DNA of 13,445 nt from Nitrospinota bacterium (GTDB lineage: Bacteria; UBA8248). The DNA lies in NCBI GenBank assembly GCA_011523725.1, contig WTGD01000438.1:1-13445 (forward strand), given 5' to 3'. The position numbers and the translations under genes are program-made. Below, piece after piece: positions 5,539 through 12,323 of the stretch (position 1 is its first letter; the number at the start of each line of letters is the position of its first letter). The notes beneath the pieces are model-generated. The model was not told the DNA's origin. It made no database searches and saw only the letters and a program-made list of their open reading frames with translations.

Positions 5539-8173
5539 CCGCAGCCTCCGCCTGAGCTTCCTCTTCTGCTGCAATCTCATCCAACTCGTCGGCAGATAGT
5601 GGATTCAAATCGACTGATATGTAGTCGCCCCCTTCAGTCACCGACCCAGGAAAAACAATTCCATATCCGAGTACATCCGCCTGCGCATCCAATGGCACAC
5701 GGAACTGAGGCCTTCCGGGTTTCGGTGATCGTTTCGGAGCCGACGTTTTATCGATCGCGTATAGCAATAATAGTGGCATCTGCCCGATTGCCTGCAGACG
5801 AGTCTCCTTCATTGCCTCCCAACCAAGGCTGGCTGACACTTCTTCATCCCAGTCGAACCTTATGTCACCTCTCGACATCAGTGCTTTGATGTCAGCAATT
5901 TCCTGACTGGCCTCCAATCGAGCACGTGTTACGAGGTGTACTCGACCAGCCATCCCTAATGGTTTTTCTGATTGGTCCCCACTCTTGGCTTCGACAATCC
6001 CGACATTCCATTTGTCAAGGCGGGAATCAGATTTTTCCAAGAAAGTTAAAAGAATTTCGGGTCTAAGGTCAGCGTGTGTAGGATGGGTCTCATATGTTTT
6101 CAAAAACCGAATTATAGAAGATTTAGGGACACCTCGCCACAGCTTTTTGCCCCACGTTGTATCCCTTAGTCCGAGAGTATCGGCCCTGCTGACAAGTTCT
6201 GCCGCAGCATCCCAATTGCGACGAAGTACGCCCGCGTTAAGATGCTCAAACCTGAAGGTCTGCCTGTGAGACCCCCAGAAACTGACCGCGCACTGACGAG
6301 CAGCACGCATCTTGTTGGCTCCAGTGATTGCCATACCCGGAATCGCACGGATGCGTACGGCGATTTCCATCGGAGTCAAATCCTGAAGCCGGTATTGTTC
6401 GATTTCGTCGCGGATTTCCTGCTCCACGGCAGCGAGCGCCCGGAACCTGAGCTTTAGATCTTCAGTCATCCAGATGCGAGGCAAGTCCTCGTAAAATTTG
6501 CGATAACCGAACCACCTCCCCATCTGTAACAGAGTGTCGTATTGATTGGCCGAACGGAGGAAGTAACTGACCATGAGACTTTCCAGTGTTAACCCGCGCG
6601 CAAGAATCGAGCCTCCAACGACGATGTACGTTCGTGGTGGACCGTTGTAGTCGATTCGATCAGTGCTGGCCCCGTTCTCAACGGGAAATTCTATCGCATC
6701 AAGCACACCAGGGAGATGGGCAAAGATTTCCTCCAATGAAACTGGTTGGGCTTCGGTGATGTCTGCCGGAAGACGTCCCTGTTCTGCTAACCAAATGTTC
6801 GCCATCCGTTGACCGATCTCTGACTGACGGTCTCTGAGGCAAGCACGATTCACCTCATACCAACCCTCTATGAGTGATGAGAGACGTTCGTGCATGACAA
6901 CATAGGCGGAAGTATGTACAAGCATCGTCATGTGCTTGTCCCCATCGCCACGTGCCCTGCGGGCAGCGCAGCAGGCAAGAAAATAAAGCAGGGCTTCCTC
7001 AAGACTGTTCGGCATTTCTGGATGGAAGTTGTCTCTTTCACGTTGGCTTGCCGGCTGGAGTAGACATTCGTCCTTTTCCGGCACAATCCGGATCATGTCT
7101 AGGCCTTCTTCATCCGGCTGAATATTCTCGGGATCGACTGGCGGTCGACCAAAGAGTCTCTCTGTACCAAAATAGCGCTCCGGTGTAGGCAGCGCCGTTA
7201 TGAAATTCCGAGGGTATAGATCGTCGAGCTGCAGATTCTCGTCAGTATAGGGATCGATCAGGACGTTCGCGAAAGGAGTCGCCGTATAACCGACATAGGC
7301 TACGGCAGGGAGCTTCGCCAAGAGTTGACGAATTCTCTGATTGATGGCAGTCATGTCGAGTTCACCACGTGCTGCATTTACACTTGCGTGGTCGCACTCA
7401 TCGTCAATAACCAGAATTCGCAAACGGTTCAATGCCACATTAAGCGTTCTTTCGACTGCGTCTCGTAACTGCCCAAGCGGTGACACGTTTTTTTTGATAA
7501 CAGCGAGTTGTGCCTTATCGGAATGAGCCAGGAAACCACCTTGCGGTGGAGCCCGGAAATCACGGTCTATTTCGTTAGGGGTCAGAACCTGCCAATGGAG
7601 AAGATTACGCTGGACAAGGTCATCGAACAGCCGCATTTGCGTCTGGTAGCGGAGTTTGTTCGTCAGGCCAGCGAGAACAATGATGGTGTTATAGCCGGCG
7701 TCGAGAGCTTTTGCGATAACGGCGGTCATGTTCGCTGTCTTTCCCGACTGGACATGGCCAACCACGAGCCCACGACACGAGAACTGCGCCTTTACCGGGT
7801 TTTCCAGCAGCGAAACAATTTCGTTTGAAGCCTCGTCGATCGCAGCAACATCATCAATATGCCAGTCCTTAGAGCCAACCATATATTGTCTTACAGCTGG
7901 CCAATGCAGGTCACTCGGCCTTGGTCCGAAATACCATTTTGGCTTTTTCCTAAGCACTGAATGGTGATGAAGAATTTCAATGTCCCCGAGTTGCCTAGTA
8001 ACCTCCTCACGAGCTTCTTCCAGTTTATCTGCAAGTTTCACAGAGAGGCCTTCCATTAATTTTTCGAGATCATTCCTTACAAGGCTTACAGCTTCGTCAA
8101 GATCATTGTCTTTGACTACCCGCAAGGCATTCATGATATCGTTTACAAGTTTTTCAACTTCGGGACTAGGCAT
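5528..8173 (-). CDS. Z1 domain superfamily II helicase-like ATPase
   Basis: This 881-aa protein has superfamily II ATPase motifs. Walker A is GHVQSGKT (139-146), Walker B is LVIDDECDHAS (254-264), motif III is YVGYTATPFAN (293-303), a motif V-like segment is ARGLTLESL (525-533), and the arginine-containing motif VI is QMGRWFGYRK (550-559). These spacings and the TATPFAN and MGRWFGYR strings are characteristic of Z1-domain endonuclease-linked proteins, which occur beside C5 methylases and PD-(D/E)XK nucleases. The N-terminus is a charged helical or coiled-coil region (about 1-65), and the C-terminus ends in an acidic Ala/Glu tail. It probably translocates or remodels DNA for the nuclease and GHKL partners. 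The ATG has AGAGG seven bases upstream. It is the first gene of the five-gene effector unit, preceded by a 121-bp promoter-like gap after vsr. Confidence 0.93.
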   Translation of the reverse strand: MPSPEVEKLVNDIMNALRVVKDNDLDEAVSLVRNDLEKLMEGLSVKLADKLEEAREEVTRQLGDIEILHHHSVLRKKPKWYFGPRPSDLHWPAVRQYMVGSKDWHIDDVAAIDEASNEIVSLLENPVKAQFSCRGLVVGHVQSGKTANMTAVIAKALDAGYNTIIVLAGLTNKLRYQTQMRLFDDLVQRNLLHWQVLTPNEIDRDFRAPPQGGFLAHSDKAQLAVIKKNVSPLGQLRDAVERTLNVALNRLRILVIDDECDHASVNAARGELDMTAINQRIRQLLAKLPAVAYVGYTATPFANVLIDPYTDENLQLDDLYPRNFITALPTPERYFGTERLFGRPPVDPENIQPDEEGLDMIRIVPEKDECLLQPASQRERDNFHPEMPNSLEEALLYFLACCAARRARGDGDKHMTMLVHTSAYVVMHERLSSLIEGWYEVNRACLRDRQSEIGQRMANIWLAEQGRLPADITEAQPVSLEEIFAHLPGVLDAIEFPVENGASTDRIDYNGPPRTYIVVGGSILARGLTLESLMVSYFLRSANQYDTLLQMGRWFGYRKFYEDLPRIWMTEDLKLRFRALAAVEQEIRDEIEQYRLQDLTPMEIAVRIRAIPGMAITGANKMRAARQCAVSFWGSHRQTFRFEHLNAGVLRRNWDAAAELVSRADTLGLRDTTWGKKLWRGVPKSSIIRFLKTYETHPTHADLRPEILLTFLEKSDSRLDKWNVGIVEAKSGDQSEKPLGMAGRVHLVTRARLEASQEIADIKALMSRGDIRFDWDEEVSASLGWEAMKETRLQAIGQMPLLLLYAIDKTSAPKRSPKPGRPQFRVPLDAQADVLGYGIVFPGSVTEGGDYISVDLNPLSADELDEIAAEEEAQAEAAGVI

Positions 8174-8214
8174 AACATATCCTCTGCAACCACTTTGGAA
8201 AGGGAAGGGAATAA

Positions 8215-8255
8215 ACTATACAGGGGGATAATTCGCGAAATTGAGCTTTATTCAA
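8215..8255 (-). promoter_or_regulatory. Candidate promoter for the Z1-nuclease-GHKL operon
   Basis: The gap between vsr and the Z1 gene is AT-rich. On the minus strand TTGAAT (8255-8250) is followed after 16 bp by AATTAT (8233-8228). A second possible -10 box, TATAGT (8220-8215, 5 of 6 matches), lies further on. Either could start a transcript about 40-55 bp before the Z1 start codon. This would let the effector genes be expressed separately from the methylase. Prediction only. Confidence 0.35.
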
Positions 8256-8275
8256 GTATTGTTCAGCATTAGTCC

Positions 8276-8300
8276 ATATGAAAAAGTGAAGTTTTCATAT
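8276..8300 (-). terminator. AT-rich hairpin at the end of vsr
   Basis: ATATGAAAA (8276-8284) and TTTTCATAT (8292-8300) are perfect 9-bp inverted arms around a 7-nt loop. The vsr stop codon lies inside the hairpin. On the minus strand the second arm begins with a T run, but no long U tract follows. It could weakly terminate or process the methylase-vsr transcript before the Z1 unit, or simply protect the 3' end. Function uncertain. Confidence 0.35.
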
Positions 8301-8720
8301 TATGGTCTTACTCCTCAGGCATGCCTCGATATTTGCGACGACTGATGACAAGTCACTTTCAATCTCGCACTCCCAAACAGTGAAGACCTCCCACCCGTTT
8401 TCTGACAATTCTTTTGATTTTTGCTTATCTCTTTCGATATTCCTTCTGAATTTTTCCTTCCAGAAATCCACATTGGACTTGGGCGTGTATGCTTTATCAC
8501 AATCTTTGTGCCGGTGCCAGAAACAACCGTGAACAAAAATAACCGCTTTAAACTTCTTCAAAACCAGATCAGGTTTTCCTGGCAGGTGCTTATCGTGAAG
8601 ACGAAAACGGAATCCGGCCCGGTGAAGCGCGGAACGGAGCATTTTCTCAGGTTTGGTATCTGAACCTTTAATCCTCGACATATTCCAGCTTCGATGCTCT
8701 TTAGTGATGCGATCAACCAT
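8295..8720 (-). CDS. vsr: Vsr-type very short patch repair endonuclease
   Basis: This 141-aa protein is a full-length Vsr homologue. Vsr nicks DNA at T:G mismatches made by deamination of 5-methylcytosine. All landmarks are present: the N-terminal SRIKGSDTKPE block, catalytic D51 in LPGKPDLVL, H64 and H69 in FVHGCFWHRH (the same numbers as in the E. coli enzyme), zinc-ligand candidates C66, H71, C74 and C118, and the WKEKFRRNIERD helix. It overlaps the methyltransferase stop codon, the classic dcm-vsr arrangement. The start chosen is ATG at 8720, seven bases after AGGTGAGG; GTG at 8723 is an alternative with poorer spacing. Besides mismatch repair, Vsr-like proteins can serve as restriction nucleases, so in this locus it might supply a second cutting activity. 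G/C content is low (18 of 60 at 8401-8460). Confidence 0.93.
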   Translation of the reverse strand: MVDRITKEHRSWNMSRIKGSDTKPEKMLRSALHRAGFRFRLHDKHLPGKPDLVLKKFKAVIFVHGCFWHRHKDCDKAYTPKSNVDFWKEKFRRNIERDKQKSKELSENGWEVFTVWECEIESDLSSVVANIEACLRSKTII

Positions 8721-10273
8721 CACCCGACCTCACCTGCTCTATCAAGCACTTCAGCGATGACAGCCGCAATCTGCCTGGACAGGTAGGGAGGAACAGCGTT
8801 GCCTATCTGGTGGTACTGAGCGGTACGCGGCCCTTCGAATTTGTAATTATCCGGGAATGTCTGGATTCGCGCCGCTTCCCGGACAGTCAGGCTGCGGCAC
8901 TGCGCGGGATCATAATGAATGAAATAGTGTCCGTCTTTGGAAATGTGTGATGTAACGGTAGTTGCGGGTTTACCCGACAACTGCACGCGAAAACGGTCAG
9001 AAAACATCTTTCCTTCACACCCTAAATCGACGTTCTTGTGGTCTGGCATGAGACTCTTCGGAAAATCTGCGAGTTTCGGACTTCGACCCGTTACATCTGC
9101 AAAAGAAGAAGCGAAGGCGTATCTGCGAAGATCTGATGGCATATGTCCGCGTGTTTCGTGCCCGATTAAAACATCAAGGGTACTATCGTAGATGACATCG
9201 AAAACGTCATGCTTTGACCGAGGGCGCGAAGGATATTTGCTTGATCTTCTTTCCAGTTCGCGTGATTCATCAACCAGCACCGAATTGATTTTGTTAATCA
9301 GATCACCCGTACATTTGTGGCCGTTCAGTTCGGCTTGAATAGCCACCGGGTCTAGTTCTTTAATTGCATTCCGCCACGCAGACAGGCTATCGCCCCCTTT
9401 AGAAAGGCCGCTTCTGATATGCGGGAGGTTGTCGATGATCTGTTTCAGCGTTGGCGGTTTGTGAGGAATTAGTGTCTTAGGTTTGATGCCGATATCTTCT
9501 CGTACTCCGAGAATGAATATTCTGTGACGGGCCTGAGGCACTCCGTATTCTTCAGAACGTACCAGAAAGAGACGCGGATCAACTTCCGAACCCGGGGTAT
9601 CATCCTCAGAGAGAGAATACAGCTTATAGGCCAGGTCGTTTGTTCCCTCCCCCAGAGCCTCTTTCGGCTTTTTGAGGTCTTGTAATATTCTATCAATTAC
9701 ATGCTTTTCGTCCACTTTAGCTGACAGCAGGCCCTTGACATTCTCCATAACAAAAACGGGTGGAGAATGGTCGATTATGATCTGTAAATATTCCTTGTAT
9801 AAAAAATGTCGGATATCATTCTCGAAGTCCGGATCGCCCATCATCCGGGAACGACCCGCAAGCGAATAAGCCTGACAGGGCGGTCCGCCGACAAGAACCC
9901 ATTTTTTTCTGTCTTTCAGTCTCTCATTTATAATTTTGCGGACGTGTTCATGATTTTCAGGATCGAGCGCAATCTGGAGCGTAGAGTTTTCAGCAGAGGT
10001 TTTATTACACGGGTAATTTTCGTAAAGATCATCCAGAGATATTTCGGATTTAAGATACTTGTAATACTCCTCAGGGAACTCTCCATGTGGAAATGTTCTT
10101 AGAAAATGCCGCAACTTGAGAGTGTTGAATGAGAAATTATCTTTCTCGATTGAAACGGCATTTTCGAAGCGCGCTTCTCCCTTTCCGTTATCCAATGATG
10201 CGAAACCCTCCCCCAGACCCCCAGGTCCTGCAAACAAATCAACAACCGGGTATGGCGCATCAGTTTTCGGCAC
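8720..10273 (-). CDS. dcm: C5-cytosine DNA methyltransferase (Dcm-like)
   Basis: This 517-aa enzyme transfers a methyl group from S-adenosylmethionine to C5 of cytosine in a specific DNA site. Motif I is VVDLFAGPGGLGEGF (about 10-24). Motif IV, GGPPCQAYSL, carries the catalytic Cys133. Motif VI is MENVKG (E177), motif VIII is PQARHRIFILGV (from about 246) and motif X includes QIGNAVPP (ending 496). The variable region of about 270-430 should contain the target-recognition domain; the target site cannot be read from it. The protein is larger than minimal methylases because of an insert between motifs I and IV. Two GTG codons are possible starts; AGGAG lies five bases before the one at 10273 and runs into the other at 10279, so 10273 is preferred. 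It overlaps vsr and heads the island's gene array. It is probably the self-marking component. Confidence 0.95.
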   Translation of the reverse strand: MPKTDAPYPVVDLFAGPGGLGEGFASLDNGKGEARFENAVSIEKDNFSFNTLKLRHFLRTFPHGEFPEEYYKYLKSEISLDDLYENYPCNKTSAENSTLQIALDPENHEHVRKIINERLKDRKKWVLVGGPPCQAYSLAGRSRMMGDPDFENDIRHFLYKEYLQIIIDHSPPVFVMENVKGLLSAKVDEKHVIDRILQDLKKPKEALGEGTNDLAYKLYSLSEDDTPGSEVDPRLFLVRSEEYGVPQARHRIFILGVREDIGIKPKTLIPHKPPTLKQIIDNLPHIRSGLSKGGDSLSAWRNAIKELDPVAIQAELNGHKCTGDLINKINSVLVDESRELERRSSKYPSRPRSKHDVFDVIYDSTLDVLIGHETRGHMPSDLRRYAFASSFADVTGRSPKLADFPKSLMPDHKNVDLGCEGKMFSDRFRVQLSGKPATTVTSHISKDGHYFIHYDPAQCRSLTVREAARIQTFPDNYKFEGPRTAQYHQIGNAVPPYLSRQIAAVIAEVLDRAGEVG

Positions 10274-10355
10274 AATCACTCCTGTTCACTTCTGATTGAT
10301 ACTGCGCTCAGATATCAGAATCTTCGGCACTCACGACCACACTTCCGTAGCTCTG

Positions 10356-10384
10356 AATAAAACCTGCTCCCGTGTAAGTGCCAA
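10356..10384 (-). promoter_or_regulatory. Candidate promoter of the methylase-vsr unit
   Basis: On the minus strand TTGGCA (10384-10379, 5 of 6 to the -35 consensus) is followed after 17 bp by TTTATT (10361-10356), a weak -10 box. A transcript would start near 10350 and carry a leader of about 75 nt. Prediction by resemblance only. Confidence 0.35.
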
Positions 10385-10394
10385 TTTTACACAA

Positions 10395-10411
10395 AGCTGT
10401 TCCGCACAGCT
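10395..10411. promoter_or_regulatory. Inverted repeat upstream of the methylase promoter (possible operator)
   Basis: AGCTGT (10395-10400) and ACAGCT (10406-10411) are perfect inverted arms around five bases. A further ACAGC follows at 10416-10420. It lies just upstream of the candidate -35 box. Restriction-modification loci often have such sites for self-control by a methylase or controller protein. No controller gene is present, so the role is speculative. Confidence 0.3.
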
Positions 10412-10565
10412 ATGTACAGCACTTCGAATGCCGGATGGCACTGACAGTCAAGGTGAATGGAAAAGAGACGGATGGGAGGGTCGCTAGGTTTCAGACGGCC
10501 ATCCAGCGGATTTGACGGCAACCCTCGTAACCTCCGATTCTCCGAAAATCGCGTCGTGTTTTATC

Positions 10566-11114
10566 ATTTACCGAATTGTTCAGGTGCGCCGGGTGGAAAA
10601 GCGGGATGGCCGGGACGCCCCTTGCCCGCGCGCCCGGTATGTTGGTATACCTCTCCCCTAGGGAGACACGGCGATTGCGGGTTGATGCGCGACACGATGC
10701 ACCACGGTGGATGCACCGACATGGCGGATGAAAGTCCGGAAACGGCAGACCTCATCAGGGAACTCTCCAGCGGCATTTCTTCGATACGAAAGCGCCAGGA
10801 GGAACTCGCCGAGGGGCTCGGTGCGCTCGAAGCGCGCGTCCGCCACCTCGAAGAGGCTCTCGCCGCCGGCGCTCCCGGGCGGGAGAACGGGGAGCATGAG
10901 GAGTACGACTACCGCGTCCTGCGCCACGCCCGCACCTACACGATAGAAGACGCCGAGGGGCGCGTCGCGCGCATGGAGGGCGTCCGGCGCTGCCTGGCCC
11001 GGCGGGAGCTGTCCCTGGTGAAGACGCGCTACCACACGGGCAGCGGCGAGCGGGAGGTGGCCTATTCCTGCCGGCTCCTGGAAAACGAAGAGGCCGACCC
11101 CCCCTGGACGCCCC
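10566..11114 (+). repeat. 549-bp direct repeat, right copy
   Basis: This is the second copy of 394-942 (offset 10172, T at 10585 in place of C at 413). Here the repeat runs on into the full gene, so this copy restores what the island would otherwise have disrupted. The left edge, TTATC followed by ATTTACCG, lacks the GAA present between these strings in the left copy. That suggests the edge was formed by illegitimate joining or a small deletion. Confidence 0.95.
10622..10651 (+). promoter_or_regulatory. Candidate promoter of the intact host gene
   Basis: TTGCCC (10622-10627) and TATACC (10646-10651) are 18 bp apart, 4 of 6 matches each, and identical to the left copy. A TCTCCC-CTA-GGGAGA inverted repeat (10652-10666) follows at the expected transcription start. 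The presence of this element in the repeat would keep the intact gene under its own control after the insertion. Confidence 0.3.
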
Positions 11115-11485
11115 TGGAGTACCGGATCGAGGAACAGGCGGGAACGGATTATTCCGCGAGCCTCGTACTGGACGAGCCGATCCGCGCGGGCGCGCTCTTC
11201 GAGCTTCGCCACGAGATCGTCCTGCACGATGCGTTCACGACGCGAAACGAGTGGGTCACCCTCGTCGTCCAGTATCCCACCGACGAGTTTCACCTCGAAG
11301 TGCTCATCCCCCCCGGCCGGAAGCTCGTGGGCGCGCGGCGCGAGGAGTCCCAGGGGGCGTCGAACAGCTTCAACAAGCGCCGCGTCTATCCCCGCCTTCT
11401 GAACGAAACCGGCCAGACCCGCCTGGAGTGGCGCGAAACCCAGCCCGTCACGGGAAGGGCGTATACGCTGTTCTGGGACTGGTAG
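10721..11485 (+). CDS. Unknown 254-aa coiled-coil protein, intact copy at the island edge
   Basis: The family is not recognised. The N-terminal part (about 10-50) is a charged helix with heptad-like leucines (IRKRQEELAEGLGALEARV), a probable coiled coil. From about residue 62 a beta-rich region runs to the C-terminus, with repeated strands (YDYRVLRHARTYTIED, WVTLVVQYP, FHLEVLIPP), ending in TGRAYTLFWDW. There is no signal peptide or membrane segment. The frame is open upstream to 10457, but that stretch is the junction and leader. ATG at 10721, with a weak GGTGG ten bases before, is preferred; ATG at 10685 is possible. High G/C, in keeping with the host flank. Its first 131 codons are duplicated at 549-941, so this is the gene into which the island went. 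A coiled coil fused to a beta domain suggests oligomerisation and binding; nothing more can be said. Confidence 0.8.
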   Translation: MADESPETADLIRELSSGISSIRKRQEELAEGLGALEARVRHLEEALAAGAPGRENGEHEEYDYRVLRHARTYTIEDAEGRVARMEGVRRCLARRELSLVKTRYHTGSGEREVAYSCRLLENEEADPPWTPLEYRIEEQAGTDYSASLVLDEPIRAGALFELRHEIVLHDAFTTRNEWVTLVVQYPTDEFHLEVLIPPGRKLVGARREESQGASNSFNKRRVYPRLLNETGQTRLEWRETQPVTGRAYTLFWDW

Positions 11486-11877
11486 GGGGAGGGGGCGGGA
11501 GGAAGCCGCGGACGAATTCTCCAGCCGCTTTTCGCACGCGCGCGCCTTTCTACGGCCCCAAGGTCGAGCAAAAAGTGTTGACGGCCCTGGACTTCATCGC
11601 GGACAGGGTACGGCCCATTGATTCCGGCAAGGCGGTAATTTGAGCTTTTGGTAGGGACAGGTCGCGACCTGTCCTTGCGGAAACGGAGAAATCAAGCGGT
11701 TGCAGAGGAAACGACCCAGACGTTTCATTCCCGAATAGCGATATAACGGGTTTTCCATCGGGCGAACCCCCGCCCTCTTTCTCACCTCACCCCCTTTCTG
11801 CTAGACTCCGCGCTTTCATGGACCCCGAGGGGGTATTTCAAAGTTTCGTTTCACGTTTCAAGGGAGAATGCGCCATC
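11486..11877. other. Gene-free host region with a perfect palindrome
   Basis: No gene with a convincing start is present. A rightward frame ending at 11643 has a protein-like last stretch (EQKVLTALDFIADRV) but no start codon with a ribosome binding site after the preceding gene, so it may be a remnant. The region holds the 20-bp palindrome at 11655-11674. The end (11820-11877) is the leader of the next gene. Confidence 0.45.
11655..11674. repeat. 20-bp perfect palindrome (GC-rich intergenic repeat)
   Basis: GGACAGGTCGCGACCTGTCC is its own reverse complement. It shares the GGACAGG core with the inverted repeats at 12259-12276 and 13370-13395. It is probably a member of a dispersed intergenic repeat family of the host that can form a hairpin in RNA. 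Confidence 0.7.
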
Positions 11878-12192
11878 ATGCTGGAGCCAGAAATTTTTGT
11901 GGTCGACCTCACGGAGAATTTCGGCGGGGAAATCCTCGCGGACGGCCGGGTGAAGACGACGAGGGAACAACTCGAAAGCTGCGCCGCCAAGTTCGGCGCG
12001 AGCATATCGGTGAGCCACGCCAAGAACTTCGAACTCGGCGTCCACGTGCCGACCATCACCGTGCGGCGTCTCGAGAAAAAAGGCAAAAAGACCGAAACCG
12101 AACTCCTCTTCTTCTCCTACGAGGGCGAGGGCGGCGACATCGTGACCGACCCCGCCGAATGGGGCCGCGTGCCGACGCAGATCTTCGGCTGA
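11878..12192 (+). CDS. Unknown 104-aa protein
   Basis: A small soluble acidic protein that is not recognised. It starts with MLEPEIFVVDLTENFGGEI and contains the segments REQLESCAAKFGASIS and TITVRRLEKKG, followed by ETELLFFSYEGEGGD. This alternation of strands and a helix suggests a small alpha/beta fold. ATG at 11878 is chosen because AGGGAG stands eleven bases before it, and because the protein reads well from there; the same frame is open to an ATG at 11818 that lacks a ribosome binding site. An ATG at 11868, closer to the AGGGAG, opens a different Arg/His-rich frame that looks like a shadow. Composition matches the host flank. No operon partner is obvious: the next gene is 222 bp away and has its own promoter-like sequence. 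Confidence 0.65.
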   Translation: MLEPEIFVVDLTENFGGEILADGRVKTTREQLESCAAKFGASISVSHAKNFELGVHVPTITVRRLEKKGKKTETELLFFSYEGEGGDIVTDPAEWGRVPTQIFG

Positions 12193-12258
12193 TTGGCCTT
12201 CGGAAGCATCATTCTCGCCCGTATCGCGTGGATAGCCGCGGGGCAGACGATGGTGGGG

Positions 12259-12276
12259 ACAGGGCCGTAGCCCTGT
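12259..12276. repeat. Inverted repeat in an intergenic region
   Basis: ACAGGGC (12259-12265) and GCCCTGT (12270-12276) are perfect arms around CGTA. The preceding GGTGGGGACAGG resembles GGTAGGGACAGG beside the palindrome at 11655-11674, which points to the same intergenic repeat family. It could also act as a transcript-ending hairpin after the 104-aa gene, although no T run follows. Confidence 0.6.
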
Positions 12277-12323
12277 TAGAGAGCTCATCTGCTTGAGTGG
12301 TTTCACAAAGAGAGGCCACGCAT

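Larger units (their letters stand above)
943..10565. mobile_element. Acquired defence island between 549-bp direct repeats
   Basis: Everything between the two repeat copies differs from the flanks. G/C content is lower (for example 18 of 60 at 8401-8460 and 19 of 60 at 9901-9960, against 41 of 60 at 12901-12960), all seven genes lie on one strand, and their functions are DNA methylation, mismatch nicking and nucleic-acid ATPase or nuclease activity. No recombinase, transposase, tRNA attachment site or terminal inverted repeat is seen, so this is not a recognisable transposon, prophage or integrative element. Removing 10172 bp (943-11114 or 394-10565) would rebuild an uninterrupted host gene. 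Entry by homologous or homology-assisted recombination is the simplest reading. Confidence 0.65.
10274..10720. other. Gene-free region with divergent promoters and the island's right junction
   Basis: This interval separates the leftward methylase from the rightward host gene. It contains a candidate methylase promoter (10356-10384), an inverted repeat (10395-10411), the island-repeat junction at 10565/10566, and the promoter and leader of the intact host gene. The composition rises gradually towards host values between about 10430 and 10566, so the last 130 bp may be of mixed origin. Open frames here have no ribosome binding site. Confidence 0.55.

Noticed and set aside
5539..5580. ATG at 5580 as start of the nuclease gene
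   Set aside because: It would overlap the Z1 gene by 53 nt and add an Arg/Lys-rich shadow peptide, whereas GTG at 5538 has GGAGG six bases upstream.
1022..10273. DISARM or BREX system
   Set aside because: No DUF1998 protein, PLD nuclease, PglZ, BrxC-like ATPase or Lon-like protease is present; the Z1, PD-(D/E)XK and GHKL set is different.
943..10565. Transposon or prophage
   Set aside because: No transposase, integrase, terminal inverted repeats, structural phage genes or short target duplication; the flanking repeats are 549 bp and belong to a host gene.
10457..10720. Upstream extension of the intact host gene to an ATG at 10457
   Set aside because: The extension covers the island junction and leader, is not shared with the left copy before 394, and lacks the promoter-to-start layout seen for ATG 10721.
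11563..11643. Small rightward coding piece ending in LDFIADRVRPIDSGKAVI
   Set aside because: No start codon with a ribosome binding site follows the previous stop, so it is at most a remnant.
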